Positions 38,638 to 48,776 are shown, counted from the stretch's first letter. The stretch: 64,000 bases of DNA from an uncultured Acidobacteriota bacterium (GCA_951812665.1 CATOST010000005.1:1-64000), one strand, 5' to 3'. Numbers and translations: made by a program. Notes: generated by a model from the sequence alone, not told the origin.

Positions 38638-40065
38638 ATGCAGAAGGAGGAGCTCAGACGACGCTTGGCGGGGATCGTGGGTGAGGACAAGGTCCAGTTC
38701 CACCCCTCCGAACTTGTGGTCTACGAGTGTGACGCCCTGATCTTTCACCGGCGGCCACCCGATTTCGTGGTCTATCCGTCTTCAGCCCGGCAGATCCAGG
38801 AGATCGTTCGGCTCGCCTACGCCAACGACGTTCCGTACCTTCCGCGAGGCGCCGGAACCAGTCTCAGCGGCGGCGCCATTCCCATCAGCGGCGGAATCCT
38901 GATCCAACTCTCCCATCTGAACCGTATCCTCGAGGTCAATGCCCAGGGGCGTTACGCCGTCGTGGAACCCGGCGTCATCAATCTGGAGCTCTCGGAACGG
39001 GTCAAGCCACTGGGTCTCTACTTCGCGCCCGACCCTTCCAGCCAGAGCACCTGCACCGTCGGAGGCAACATCGGCGCCAACGCCGGAGGCCCGCACTGCC
39101 TCAAATACGGAACCACGGTCCTCCACGTCCTGGCGGCGGAGGTGGTGACCCCCGAGGGAGACCTGGTGCAGTTGGGAAGCCCTCAGGGCGAGAGCGCCGG
39201 CTTCGACTTGACGGGCCTCTTCACCGGGAGCGAAGGGACCTTGGGAATTCTGACCAAGGCCTGGGTCCGGCTGCTTCCACTCCCGGAGGAGGTCAAGACG
39301 TTTCTGGGCGACTTCACCAGTATGGCGGACGCCACCCGCGCGGTGAGCGACATCATCGCCCGGGGTATCATCCCGGCCGCCATGGAGATCATCGACCAAT
39401 TGACGATCCAGGCGGTGGAAGACTCCCACTATGCGGCTGGTTATCCCACCGACGCAGCGGCCGTGCTGTTGGTGGAGCTGGACGGCCTGGCATGCGAGAT
39501 CGAAGACACCGAAGGTCTCATCGACCGGATGCTCAGGAACAACGGAGCCCGCGAGGTGCTGGTGGCTCGCGACGAGGCGCAACGGGCCAAGCTCTGGGCC
39601 GGTCGGAAGAAAGCATACGGCGCCTTCGGGCGGCTGGCCAAGAACTTCTACCTCCAGGACACGGTGGTTCCCCGGACCCGCCTGACCGAAGTGCTGGAGA
39701 AGATTTATGCGATCGCGGACAAGTATGACTTTTCGGTGGTCAACGTCTTCCATGCCGGTGACGGAAATCTCCATCCCATGCTTCCCTACGACGCCAGTGA
39801 TCCCGAGGATGTGGTGCGGGTTCTGAAGGCCGCCGAGGAGATGGTCCGGGCTTCCATCGAAGCCGGAGGATCGCTCAGCGGGGAACACGGTGTGGGCCTG
39901 GAGAAGAGAGATCTCATGCCCTATCTGTTCTCGGATGACGACCTGAACGTGATGCGCGACATCCGGCATCTCTTCGACCCCAAGCAGCTCTGCAACCCGG
40001 AAAAGATCCTGCCCACGACCAAAGTCTGCATGGAGTTCCGGGAAAAGGGCGCCTTCATGCTCTAG
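38638..40065 (+). CDS. glcD: FAD-linked oxidase GlcD-like (glycolate/lactate oxidase subunit)
   Basis: 475 residues from ATG 38638, after 'cgaggaaggaaccgt'; the frame stays open far upstream but overlaps the M32 gene. FAD_binding_4: 'PYLPRGAGTSLSGGAIPISG', 'STCTVGGNIGANAGGPHCLK', 'LTGLFTGSEGTLGILTKAWV'. FAD-oxidase C-terminal: 'VVNVFHAGDGNLHPMLPYDA' and 'GGSLSGEHGVGLEKRDLMPY'. The GlcE/GlcF partners are not adjacent. Oxidises a 2-hydroxy acid (glycolate or D-lactate) and passes electrons to the respiratory chain. Confidence 0.9.
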   Translation: MQKEELRRRLAGIVGEDKVQFHPSELVVYECDALIFHRRPPDFVVYPSSARQIQEIVRLAYANDVPYLPRGAGTSLSGGAIPISGGILIQLSHLNRILEVNAQGRYAVVEPGVINLELSERVKPLGLYFAPDPSSQSTCTVGGNIGANAGGPHCLKYGTTVLHVLAAEVVTPEGDLVQLGSPQGESAGFDLTGLFTGSEGTLGILTKAWVRLLPLPEEVKTFLGDFTSMADATRAVSDIIARGIIPAAMEIIDQLTIQAVEDSHYAAGYPTDAAAVLLVELDGLACEIEDTEGLIDRMLRNNGAREVLVARDEAQRAKLWAGRKKAYGAFGRLAKNFYLQDTVVPRTRLTEVLEKIYAIADKYDFSVVNVFHAGDGNLHPMLPYDASDPEDVVRVLKAAEEMVRASIEAGGSLSGEHGVGLEKRDLMPYLFSDDDLNVMRDIRHLFDPKQLCNPEKILPTTKVCMEFREKGAFML

Positions 40066-40082
40066 CAATCTAGGCTTTTCTA

Positions 40083-41408
40083 TTGAAGATCCCCAATATC
40101 ACCGTTCGGTTGTCGCGGCGTTTCTTGCCAAGATTCCGCGAGACTCACGGGATTCGCTTAGCCGTCCGACTGCTTCTGGTCCTGCTGGGATTCTGGTTTC
40201 TGTGCGCCTGCGGCGAATCGGCCCCGGCTCCGTCCGCACCCTCCCGCCCCACCCTGCGTCTGGGCAGCGACCGGCTCTTGGAAGAACCCTATCTGGGTTG
40301 GGTCGAAGGGAAATCGGTGGGGTTGATAGCCAACCACACGGCGGTGAACTCCAGGCTGGAAACGGTCGCCGGCATGCTCTCCAACCACCCCGGGATCAAG
40401 GTGAAGGCCATCTTCTCTCCCGAGCATGGCTTTTCGGGTGACGTTCAGGCCGGCGTGCTCGTTCCCCATAAGTCCCGAATCTACAGTCTTTATGGGGCGC
40501 ACCGTGCGCCGACACCGGAAATGCTCCGGGGCGTGGATCTACTCGTCTACGACATCCAGGACGTGGGAGTTCGCTTCTATACTTATATCTCCACTCTGTA
40601 CGAATGCATGAAGGCGGCTGCGCGCGAAGGGATCCCCCTGATCGTCCTGGATCGGCCCAATCCCATCGACGGCAACCGGATCGAAGGACCGCTTTTGGAT
40701 GAGAGTCTCGTCTCCTTCGTGGGAGCTCATCCCCTCCCCATTCGCTACGGGATGACGGCGGGAGAACTGGCGAGCCTCTTCAACCAGGAAGGGAATCTGG
40801 GGTGCGAACTGAGGGTCGTTCCCATGGCGGGCTGGAGCCGTTCCCACTGGTACGATGAAACCGGTCTGGTCTGGATCCCTCCGTCTCCCAACATGCCCAC
40901 TCTGACCACGGCCACGCTCTACGCCGGAATCTGCCTGCTGGAGGGCACGAATCTTTCCGAGGGAAGAGGAACCACCCGTCCCTTCGAACTGGTGGGCGCT
41001 CCCTGGCTCGACGCCACGCGACTGGCGGCAGCACTCAACGCCCTCGGGTTGGACGGGGTCCATTTCCGGGTCCAGTCCTTCACTCCGACCTTCTCCAAAT
41101 TCAAGGGCCAGGCCTGCCAGGGCGTCCAGATCCACATCGTGGACCGGGACCGTTTCGATCCCATCGCCTGCGCCCTGCACCTGCTCCGTCTGACGCTCGA
41201 TCTGCACCCGGAAGAGTTGAAGTTCCACGATCAGATGTTCGATCTGTTGGCAGGTCAGTCCGGACTCAGGTCCGATCTGCTTCGAGGGGCTGAGGTTGAG
41301 CACACGGTGGCCTCCTGGCAGCCGGGCCTGGAGGCCTTCCGGGAGCGGAGATCCAGACACCTTCTATATCCGGAAGAAGAGGAAGGAGGAGTGAGGAGTG
41401 AGAAATGA
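40083..41408 (+). CDS. namZ: NamZ-type (DUF1343) exo-beta-N-acetylmuramidase lipoprotein
   Basis: 441 residues from TTG 40083; a lipoprotein signal 'LAVRLLLVLLGFWFLCAC' lies near residues 26-44. The DUF1343 core is complete: 'VGLIANHTAVNSRLETVAGM', 'KAIFSPEHGFSGDVQAGVLV', 'LLVYDIQDVGVRFYTYISTL', 'IVLDRPNPIDGNRIEGPLLD', 'PPSPNMPTLTTATLYAGICL' and 'LEGTNLSEGRGTTRPFELVG'. NamZ proteins release N-acetylmuramic acid from the non-reducing end of peptidoglycan fragments for recycling. The start is uncertain because the TTG lacks a clear ribosome site. Ends before the repeat at 41497. Confidence 0.85.
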   Translation: MKIPNITVRLSRRFLPRFRETHGIRLAVRLLLVLLGFWFLCACGESAPAPSAPSRPTLRLGSDRLLEEPYLGWVEGKSVGLIANHTAVNSRLETVAGMLSNHPGIKVKAIFSPEHGFSGDVQAGVLVPHKSRIYSLYGAHRAPTPEMLRGVDLLVYDIQDVGVRFYTYISTLYECMKAAAREGIPLIVLDRPNPIDGNRIEGPLLDESLVSFVGAHPLPIRYGMTAGELASLFNQEGNLGCELRVVPMAGWSRSHWYDETGLVWIPPSPNMPTLTTATLYAGICLLEGTNLSEGRGTTRPFELVGAPWLDATRLAAALNALGLDGVHFRVQSFTPTFSKFKGQACQGVQIHIVDRDRFDPIACALHLLRLTLDLHPEELKFHDQMFDLLAGQSGLRSDLLRGAEVEHTVASWQPGLEAFRERRSRHLLYPEEEEGGVRSEK

Positions 41409-41496
41409 GAGAAGAGGGCACGGGCTACCAGCAGGGTCGAGGATAAGGTCCTGCCGGTTCATAGAGTTGCCGTCCATATTTTAGTTTCTTAGTCTC

Positions 41497-41650
41497 AAAA
41501 TCCTGTGCAAATGGACGAAAAATCATCGGTAGGGGCGCCCCTCGTGGGCGCCCTCTTCGGTCCAAACCGGAGCAAGACGCGGCCAATTGAAGGTTCGGGA
41601 ACTGGAACACCGCCGCTCAGGCGAAGAAATTTTGGTTCCGGCTACGCCGG
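41497..41650. repeat. Dispersed ~140-150-bp element, copy B (inverted to copy A)
   Basis: Read on the minus strand it begins 'taagccggcgtagccggaac', contains 'cggtttggaccgaagagggc' and 'gcgcccacgaggggcgcccc', and ends near 'catttgcacaggatt', the same block order as 12778-12918. It is intergenic and overlaps the terminal side of the TPR gene. Confidence 0.7.
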
Positions 41651-41651
41651 C

Positions 41652-43085
41652 TTAGGGGACTGCTGGCGATTGCGAAGGTGGTGAGGTCTTGGGGTCGGGG
41701 ATCGACTCGTACTCCTTGAGCAGATCGTTGAAGTCCTTACGGTACCGGATCACGTCCAGGTCCGAGACCACCTGTTTCAGAATCCGGCGCACCAAGGGGA
41801 CATACGTCTGCGGTTCCATCCGGATGGCTGCCGTCAGATGAACCATGGCCTCTTCCGGCTGCGATTGCACGGCGAAGAATTGGGCCAGCCGAAAACGTCC
41901 CTGCGGCCTGTCCACTCCATTCCGAATCGCCTCCAGAAAATGCCGTTGAGACCCATCGTCTTCCTTGCGCTGATCCAGCAGTACGGCCAGACTGTAATGA
42001 GCCCGCCCTTCTTGGGGACTCACCTTGATCGCCCGCTTGAGGAATTCCTCGGCCTTGTCCTTCATGCCGAGACTTACTTGCATGGCGGCCATGTTGTAGA
42101 GAGTGCTGAAGGTCTCCTGCCCCAGGTCCAAGGCTCGGCTGTACGCCTCAACCGCTTCCTGATACTTCTTCTGGAAGCTCAGGATGTCACCCAGATTGGC
42201 CCACAACTGGTCGTTGTTCGGAGCCTGTTCCAGAGCCGCACGAAGGTATCGCTCCGCGTCGGCGAATCGTTTTTCCCTTCTTGCGATGAGCCCCAGGTTG
42301 GCCAGATTCCATGCGTCACTCTCGTCGGACCGGGAGAGTCGCCGTTTCGCCTCGTCGGGATTCCCCAGCTCCAGATAGAGGCCACCCAGTTCCCGCAGAA
42401 CCCCGGGATCGTCGGGATTCAGTCGTTCTGCCTTCAACAATTGCTTCAGTGCTGCTTCTTTCCGTCCCGCCTCCAGGTGGAGCAATCCCAGGCGGAACTG
42501 GGCCTGGAAATCCTCTGGGTGGGTTCGGAGAAAGAACTCGTAGTGGAATTGAGCCTTCTGATCTTGACCCAGCCGCTGATATGCCTGCGCCAAGTTGATG
42601 TGGGTCTGGGAGGTAGAGGGATTCAATTTCAGGACCTGGGCGAAAGCGTCGACGGCGTCCTGATCCCGGCCCTGCTGGAAATGGATCACGCCCAGGAGAT
42701 GCCAGGAAATGGGGTCCTGAGAATCGATTTTCAGCGCCCGGTCCAAGTCCTCGCGGGAAGACTGTATCTGTGCTTGTCCGAACCGGATCTGGGCCCGCAT
42801 TTGGAGCCCCCGGGCGTTCTCGGGCTCCAGCTCGATCAGGGCGTCAAGATGACCGACCGCCTGATCCAATTTCTTCTGTTGGAGGTAGATCACGGCCAGG
42901 TTGTAGCGGGCGGCGGCGAAGGCGGGAGAGATCTGGACCGCCCGCTCGAAGAACTCGGCCTGCCGGTCGGAGAACTGATCGGGGGTCCCGATCAGTTCCT
43001 CTCCTTTCCGGAACCATTCCACGGCGCGCTGGTCGATCTGGGCGCCGGCTTGAAACAACAGCCAGAGGGCAAGAAAGATGCTCAT
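41652..43085 (-). CDS. Exported TPR-repeat protein
   Basis: 477 residues with a short signal-like N-terminus ('MSIFLALWLLFQAGAQIDQR'). At least nine TPR units follow, e.g. 'PAFAAARYNLAVIYLQQKKL', 'PSTSQTHINLAQAYQRLGQD', 'PDDPGVLRELGGLYLELGNP' and 'TLYNMAAMQVSLGMKDKAEE'. A protein-protein scaffold, likely periplasmic. Starts 16 bp after the stop of the pfkB-type kinase gene and is the third gene of the minus-strand mtnP-pfkB-TPR set. Ends 'TSPPSQSPAVP', a low-complexity tail next to repeat copy B. Confidence 0.85.
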   Translation of the reverse strand: MSIFLALWLLFQAGAQIDQRAVEWFRKGEELIGTPDQFSDRQAEFFERAVQISPAFAAARYNLAVIYLQQKKLDQAVGHLDALIELEPENARGLQMRAQIRFGQAQIQSSREDLDRALKIDSQDPISWHLLGVIHFQQGRDQDAVDAFAQVLKLNPSTSQTHINLAQAYQRLGQDQKAQFHYEFFLRTHPEDFQAQFRLGLLHLEAGRKEAALKQLLKAERLNPDDPGVLRELGGLYLELGNPDEAKRRLSRSDESDAWNLANLGLIARREKRFADAERYLRAALEQAPNNDQLWANLGDILSFQKKYQEAVEAYSRALDLGQETFSTLYNMAAMQVSLGMKDKAEEFLKRAIKVSPQEGRAHYSLAVLLDQRKEDDGSQRHFLEAIRNGVDRPQGRFRLAQFFAVQSQPEEAMVHLTAAIRMEPQTYVPLVRRILKQVVSDLDVIRYRKDFNDLLKEYESIPDPKTSPPSQSPAVP

Positions 43086-43101
43086 GATGGGTTCGTCCGG
43101 C

Positions 43102-44055
43102 TCAGGAGAGAGTTTTCTCTCGGGGTTGGGCGAAGTCCTCGAAACGAGTCATTCGCTGAAGCTCCCGGTACCGCATCTCGATTTCGGTGAGGGTCACCTC
43201 CTTGAGACGGTCCAGGGAGAAGCCTTCGACGGTGAAGCTGGCCATGACGGAGCCGAAGATGACGGCTTGCCGGAGGGCGTGGCGGTCCGACCGGCCGGTC
43301 CCGGCCAGATAGCCCATAAAGCCGCCCGCGAAGGTGTCGCCGGCGCCGGTCGGATCCAGCACGTCGGCCAGCGGGTAGGCGGGAGCGCCGAAGATATCCA
43401 GGCCACCTCCGGCCTCCCGCCGGAACATGAGTGCGCCGTACTCCCCTCGCTTGACCACCAGGATTTGGGGACCCCAATCCAGGATCTTCTCGGCCGCCCG
43501 GATCAGGTTCGGCTCCCGAGAGAGCTGCCGCGTCTCGGCGTCGTTGATGAGGAGGATCCCCACCCCCTTGAGAGTCTCGAGCAGGGCGGGGAAGTGTTCC
43601 TGGATCCAATAGTTCATGGTGTCGCAGGCCACCAGTTTGGCCTGCCTGACCTGAAGCAGCACCTGTCGTTGCAGCCCGGGGTCGAAGTTGCCCAGAAAGA
43701 GGTACTCGCTGGTCCGGTAATGCTCGGGGAGGTTGGGACGAAAGTCGGCGAGGACGTTCAGTTGGGTGTCGAGGGTCTGGCAGTCGTTGAGGTCATATCC
43801 GTACTTGCCGGTCCAGCGGAAGGTCTTGCCCGGCAGCGTCTCCAGTCCGGCCAAGTCGATGTTCCTGGACTCCAGCAGGGAAACGTCCTGCTGTCGGAAG
43901 TCGTTCCCGACAGCCGCCACCAACCGGACGTCGGTGAAATAGCCGGCCGCGATACTGAAATAGGTTGCCGCCCCGCCCAGCACCTCCGTCACCTTGCCGA
44001 AGGGGGTCTCTACCGAGTCATAGGCGACCGAACCGACTACCGCAATGGAACCCAT
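43102..44055 (-). CDS. PfkB-family sugar/nucleoside kinase
   Basis: 317 residues from ATG 44055; a longer frame to 44214 would overlap mtnP and has no family match. 'MGSIAVVGSVAYDSVETPFG', 'VLGGAATYFSIAAGYF', 'LLINDAETRQLSREPNLIRA' and the catalytic 'LDPTGAGDTFAGGFMGYLAG' (GAGD anion hole and base) define the ribokinase fold. It lies 13 bp after mtnP. This pairing suggests a nucleoside (adenosine-like) or ribose-type substrate linked to methylthioadenosine salvage, an inference from context only. Confidence 0.85.
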   Translation of the reverse strand: MGSIAVVGSVAYDSVETPFGKVTEVLGGAATYFSIAAGYFTDVRLVAAVGNDFRQQDVSLLESRNIDLAGLETLPGKTFRWTGKYGYDLNDCQTLDTQLNVLADFRPNLPEHYRTSEYLFLGNFDPGLQRQVLLQVRQAKLVACDTMNYWIQEHFPALLETLKGVGILLINDAETRQLSREPNLIRAAEKILDWGPQILVVKRGEYGALMFRREAGGGLDIFGAPAYPLADVLDPTGAGDTFAGGFMGYLAGTGRSDRHALRQAVIFGSVMASFTVEGFSLDRLKEVTLTEIEMRYRELQRMTRFEDFAQPREKTLS

Positions 44056-44068
44056 GCCGTATTCTCCA

Positions 44069-44929
<861 letters not shown>

Positions 44930-45039
44930 GACCGATTCTCAATATTATCTATTTTTGCTGGTGCCAACTGCAAAAAAACGCCGTTTTCGTCCCCATTCTC
45001 GCAAATTTCGCAACGGAGGGTAGTCCAAAGGTGAGTGGG

Positions 45040-46521
45040 TTAACAGCCCGTGGCAAAAGGCCTGATTTCTCCGGCTATTGTTCTTTCTGCAAGCTGACGC
45101 GGAGATGGTTTATTGATGGGTCCGAGAAGCTAAAACTGCAAATCGAGCCGGATCGACGCGCAAAAGCGCTCCCAGAGCCGATTCCAGCCGATCCAGTGGC
45201 CCATTTTCGCCGAAAAATGCGTAATAAGCCGGCCCAGGATGCGGCCCTGGAGACTCCGAGGCGTACCCACCCCCGTCAGGTGGCGCATCAGCAATCCCAG
45301 ATTGAAACCACACACATGGATCAGCAGTCGCTTGCGCACGTTCGCGTGGCCCCGGACGAAGATCCGACGCAACCCACCCGTGGCGAACTGGTGCGCGAAC
45401 GGTCGCTCCACCAACTCGCTCCGCTGGCGTTGCAATCGTCGCCCCCGCCTCCCCCGGATTCGTCTCCGATTCGCGTACACCGGCGCCTGGTATTTCCGGT
45501 TCTTACCCTTCCAGTTCCGCCGGCCCCGGTCCGTTTCCGACAGATACCCCCGCAATCCGAGTTCCTTCAACCCCAGAACCGTCTCGTTGCTGTGGTAGCC
45601 CTTGTCGGCCACCACTTCCCGGACCTCCGCTCCCGACCCGACCGCATTCACCTCCTCTTTCGCCATCCGGAGCGTTCCACCCATCGTCTGAGTGTCCCCC
45701 AACTCCTCCGGCGCCGTCACCGCCACCACCGCTCCCGTCTCCAGATCCACCGCTTCTTCCACCTTGTGGCTCAAACGGGTCCGCCCGTCCTTGAGATTCG
45801 TGATCTTCGCGTCCGGGTCGTGCGGATTCACCCATTCCTTGTTGCTCGTCTTCTTCTTGCGCTTGCGGTCGAATCGAACCAGTTCCTCCCGGGTCGGTGT
45901 CGGGACCCCCGAGGCTTCCGCCAATCCCCTCACGAACGTCTCATAGTCTTTCCCCGTGTCCCGGCGCACCAGGCTGCGCATCGCCGCGTTCGCTTCCAAT
46001 GTCGTCGCGTCGATCCCGATCGTCTTCCCCTGCACCAGTCCCGCGTCCGACAACTGCTTCAGCACCCAGCGGAACACCTCCCCGTGTGTCTCCACGTCGA
46101 TCCGCCGCCGCGTCCGCGACAAGGTGGAGTGATTCGGGGGCGTCTCCTCCGGATCCAAGTCCAGAAACGCCCGCACACTCATCGAATCCGCCACTCGCCA
46201 CGCCAGGGCCCGTTCCGAGTTCAGCCCTTCGAAGTACCCCACCAGCAGCATCCGGAAATACCGTCCGGGGCGCAGACTCGGCCGCCCGATCCCGTCGGCG
46301 TAAAACCGCGCACACAGTCCTTCCACGAAGGCGTCGAACCCCACTGTCTCCAGCACTTTGTTCAATCGCTCGTAGAAGGGATGCCCCGGACTCCGAGGCA
46401 GTTTCTGGGTCGCGACCCACATCCCTCGCTGCCACCCTCCAGACGATTTCTTCCCCATGGCCATAATGTCATTTTATGTCAGAAATCTGACTTTTCCCGG
46501 ACTTTTGCCACGGGCTGTTAA
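45040..46521 (-). mobile_element. IS5/IS1182-type insertion sequence (1482 bp) with 20-bp perfect terminal inverted repeats
   Basis: Ends 'ttaacagcccgtggcaaaag' (45040-45059) and its exact reverse complement (46502-46521). Immediate flanks are GGG on both sides (45037-45039 and 46522-46524), possibly a 3-bp target duplication. One transposase gene fills the element. It lies upstream of mtnP without breaking an identifiable gene. Confidence 0.9.
45130..46464 (-). CDS. Transposase, DUF772 + DDE (IS5/IS1182-type)
   Basis: 444 residues. N-terminal DUF772: 'FYERLNKVLETVGFDAFVEG', 'RPSLRPGRYFRMLLVGYFEG', 'ALAWRVADSMSVRAFLDLDP', 'PPNHSTLSRTRRRI'. DDE core: 'QGKTIGIDATTLEANAAMRS' (first Asp), 'VREVVADKGYHSNETVLGLK' (second Asp) and 'RRGRRLQRQRSELVERPFAH' (Glu). 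The frame is intact, so the element may be mobile. Family assignment between IS5 and IS1182 needs a database match. Confidence 0.9.
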   Translation of the reverse strand: MAMGKKSSGGWQRGMWVATQKLPRSPGHPFYERLNKVLETVGFDAFVEGLCARFYADGIGRPSLRPGRYFRMLLVGYFEGLNSERALAWRVADSMSVRAFLDLDPEETPPNHSTLSRTRRRIDVETHGEVFRWVLKQLSDAGLVQGKTIGIDATTLEANAAMRSLVRRDTGKDYETFVRGLAEASGVPTPTREELVRFDRKRKKKTSNKEWVNPHDPDAKITNLKDGRTRLSHKVEEAVDLETGAVVAVTAPEELGDTQTMGGTLRMAKEEVNAVGSGAEVREVVADKGYHSNETVLGLKELGLRGYLSETDRGRRNWKGKNRKYQAPVYANRRRIRGRRGRRLQRQRSELVERPFAHQFATGGLRRIFVRGHANVRKRLLIHVCGFNLGLLMRHLTGVGTPRSLQGRILGRLITHFSAKMGHWIGWNRLWERFCASIRLDLQF

Positions 46522-46845
46522 GGGTCGATGCCTAGGTCATGAGAAATAAGTTTCAACAGTCGTTTTCATTTCTCGACCTAATTCCGGAGGAAGAGAAAGG
46601 GAGACCCGGATTATTCATGGGACATGTTGATAAAGGCTTTCAACCCGGCGTTTTCGTGCGGTCGGTGCCCGGTTTCTCTTGAACCTCTGTCGATTCGACG
46701 GAATCGGCTCAAAAACAGGACGATTGAACCCATCATAAACCGTCCGGCGGTCCGGGGGACCGTCACCCGCCGACAGGTCGACTTTGCGGTGAGAAAAACC
46801 CACCGTTTCGGTCCCTCCCACGGGCCCGATTCTTCCGTCCGTCCC
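46522..46845. other. Gap between two insertion sequences, no supportable gene
   Basis: About 320 bp. It contains 'ttccggaggaagagaaaggg' and several GC-rich runs but no frame with a known domain. It probably includes the 3' end of the IS1380-type element, whose terminal repeat I could not define. Confidence 0.4.
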
Positions 46846-48312
46846 CTATCCCGGCGCCCAGGACACTCGCTCCAGTCTCCGCCACAACCGCTTCCAGTCC
46901 GTCTCCCTTCGACTCACCACGAAAATCAGTCTCCTTCCTTGGCGCAGCACCCGACTCGCCACTCGCAACACCCGTTCATGAAAACGACGCAGACTCCACC
47001 CCCGTCGCGTCGCTCGCTCCATCAGTACCCGCCCCAGGTGCAGGATCCCGTACGCCAGCAGATTCAGCAGGAACCGGGCTTCGTTGTGGGGCCGAACCCC
47101 GGTCTCCGTCAGCGCTTCCGGCTTCGGTTCCGGCGTCAGTTTCTTCCCCCGATAGTGCGTCTTGGGACGACTCACCGACGACAAGGCCGGATCGAGCACG
47201 TCCATCAACTCCCCCATGTGGCCTTCCGCCTTCCCCCGCCGGCGATACGTCCTCAGCAACTCTTGGGCGTCACAACGCTTCGGACTCAGGCTCGTCAGCA
47301 ACCAGAAATGATCCGGATACAACTCCCCCGGTTGCTCCACCACCACCAGCACCACCCGGCGTGCCCGGTCCCAACTCTCCGCCTGGTAGGTCAGCTCATG
47401 GAACCACACTCTCGGCGGCTCGTTCGCCACTCGCTCCGCCGGTTGGGTCAAGTACGGTCGCGCCATCCGGTCCAGGACCTCATTCTTGCGGATGCGAGCG
47501 ATGTAGGGCACGCTTCGCGACTCCAGGCCCTGCAGCAGCCCGGGTTCCGGGAACCCCGCATCCATCCGCACGATCATCGAGCCGCACAGACGCCCTCGGC
47601 AGCGGTCCACGGCCCGCAATGTCAACTTCAAAGCCTTGTTGCCCAGGTAGCTGGCACCCGGAAAAAGCTCCCCGTCGATCAGGTCCCCCGTCTCTCCGCA
47701 ACTCGCCACCAACCCCAAGTACATTCTCTGGCGATAGTACCCGCTCCATTGGCTTCCCGGCTGCCGTCCATGGACCTCGACCGGGAGACCGTCCACGTCC
47801 AGGAACATCCTATTTTTCCGTCTCTGCTTTCGTGGCTTCCCCTTTTTTCGCCGCCGACCCTCCATCATCTCGATCCGACGGCACGCCAGCTCCGTCACCG
47901 CCTCATGCAGGACCTGAAGGTTCTGCTTCCGGCTGAGCGTGTCCAGGAGCCGGGACAAGGTCGGTTGGGACGCCAGCCCGTGGCCCTCCTCCAAGGCCGC
48001 CGTGCCCCGACGCGACTCGCTCGCCACCCGCAAGCTCGGATCCTGACGCAGGCGGTCGGCATCGGACTGGTCGCGCCAGCCCTGCCCCAACAGCAGGAGT
48101 CGAGTCCGCAGCAGATCCGACAGCGGATAGCGGATCGAACTCGGGTGTCGCGGATCGTGCAACCGCTCGGTCAACCAATCGATGAGGCCGCACCGATCCA
48201 TCATCTCCCGCTGCACCAGGGCGCCCGTGTCCGCACTGAGCAACTCGGGGCGGGTCTCGAGGCGGAGGGATCGGTTGAATGAGGGCCGGATCTGCGGTAT
48301 CGTCTCAGGCAT
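46846..48312 (-). CDS. IS1380-family transposase
   Basis: 488 residues from ATG 48312 (ribosome site 'aacggagcacgcc'); a frame extends to 48384 without a start signal. 'LLGQGWRDQSDADRLRQDPS', 'LASQPTLSRLLDTLSRKQNL', 'NRMFLDVDGLPVEVHGRQPG', 'SMIVRMDAGFPEPGLLQGLE', 'YIARIRKNEVLDRMARPYLT' and 'RRGKAEGHMGELMDVLDPAL' carry the three acidic DDE residues (D in DVDG, D in RMDAGF, E in RGKAEG) of IS1380 transposases. The frame is intact. Terminal repeats were not resolved. Confidence 0.9.
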   Translation of the reverse strand: MPETIPQIRPSFNRSLRLETRPELLSADTGALVQREMMDRCGLIDWLTERLHDPRHPSSIRYPLSDLLRTRLLLLGQGWRDQSDADRLRQDPSLRVASESRRGTAALEEGHGLASQPTLSRLLDTLSRKQNLQVLHEAVTELACRRIEMMEGRRRKKGKPRKQRRKNRMFLDVDGLPVEVHGRQPGSQWSGYYRQRMYLGLVASCGETGDLIDGELFPGASYLGNKALKLTLRAVDRCRGRLCGSMIVRMDAGFPEPGLLQGLESRSVPYIARIRKNEVLDRMARPYLTQPAERVANEPPRVWFHELTYQAESWDRARRVVLVVVEQPGELYPDHFWLLTSLSPKRCDAQELLRTYRRRGKAEGHMGELMDVLDPALSSVSRPKTHYRGKKLTPEPKPEALTETGVRPHNEARFLLNLLAYGILHLGRVLMERATRRGWSLRRFHERVLRVASRVLRQGRRLIFVVSRRETDWKRLWRRLERVSWAPG

Positions 48313-48569
48313 GGCGTGCTCCGTTCTTTGAGTTTGTTTATTAGCACCATAATCATACCATGAATGACGGGCACGCCGCCTCATTATTCTGACCCCGAAA
48401 AGGGGATGAAACCTCGCAATTACTTGGGTTTAGGCCCCCCTTGAAACCACTGATCCGACCGCAGTCGAAAACCAAGATAGCGTTTCACCCAAAGGGGGGT
48501 TCGGCCTTTTTCTGTGGGTATCCGGCAACCCTCTGATCTGACTCGACATGGCGGACACGCTTGCTCATT
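48313..48569. other. Gap upstream of the IS1380-type transposase with a long inverted repeat
   Basis: CCCCCCTT at 48435-48442 and AAGGGGGG at 48492-48499 with a 49-bp spacer, extended by TTGGGT/ACCCAA on the outer side. It may be part of the element's terminus or a separate hairpin. No gene was seen. Confidence 0.35.
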
Positions 48570-48776
48570 TTATGTTTGCGTGATGAATAATCCGGGAAGA
48601 CACAGGATTCGACTTTTGAATCCCACCGATTTCAGAGATTTCGGAGGGACGTGTTCCAAAGTGGCATTGCTGCCCTCTTTGGCATCCTCCCTGGTAAACT
48701 TAGAAAGACAGATCGGACACCTGTTGTTTCCCCGATCGAAAAACTGAACCCGTAGCTGTCTTGCTGATTTACGCAT
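48570..48776 (-). pseudogene. HNH endonuclease, N-terminal fragment
   Basis: 68 codons from ATG 48776, preceded by a strong ribosome site (gagaaggagatc). 'SARQLRVQFFDRGNNRCPIC' then 'LSKFTREDAKEGSNATLEHV' and 'PPKSL' is the first CxxC plus the H of an HNH/HNH_5 domain ('CPICL...LEHVPPKSL'). The usual continuation with the second CxxC and Asn/His is absent, and the frame runs into 'CLPGLFITQT' and a stop close to the IS1380-type element. The gene appears cut by that insertion or a linked deletion. A defence or mobile-DNA origin is likely. Confidence 0.65.

Noticed and set aside
46624..48282. 552-codon plus-strand frame
   Set aside because: Antisense of the IS1380 transposase.
48435..48499. 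Inverted repeat as the IS1380 terminus
   Set aside because: No matching repeat found near 46700-46850, so element ends could not be fixed.
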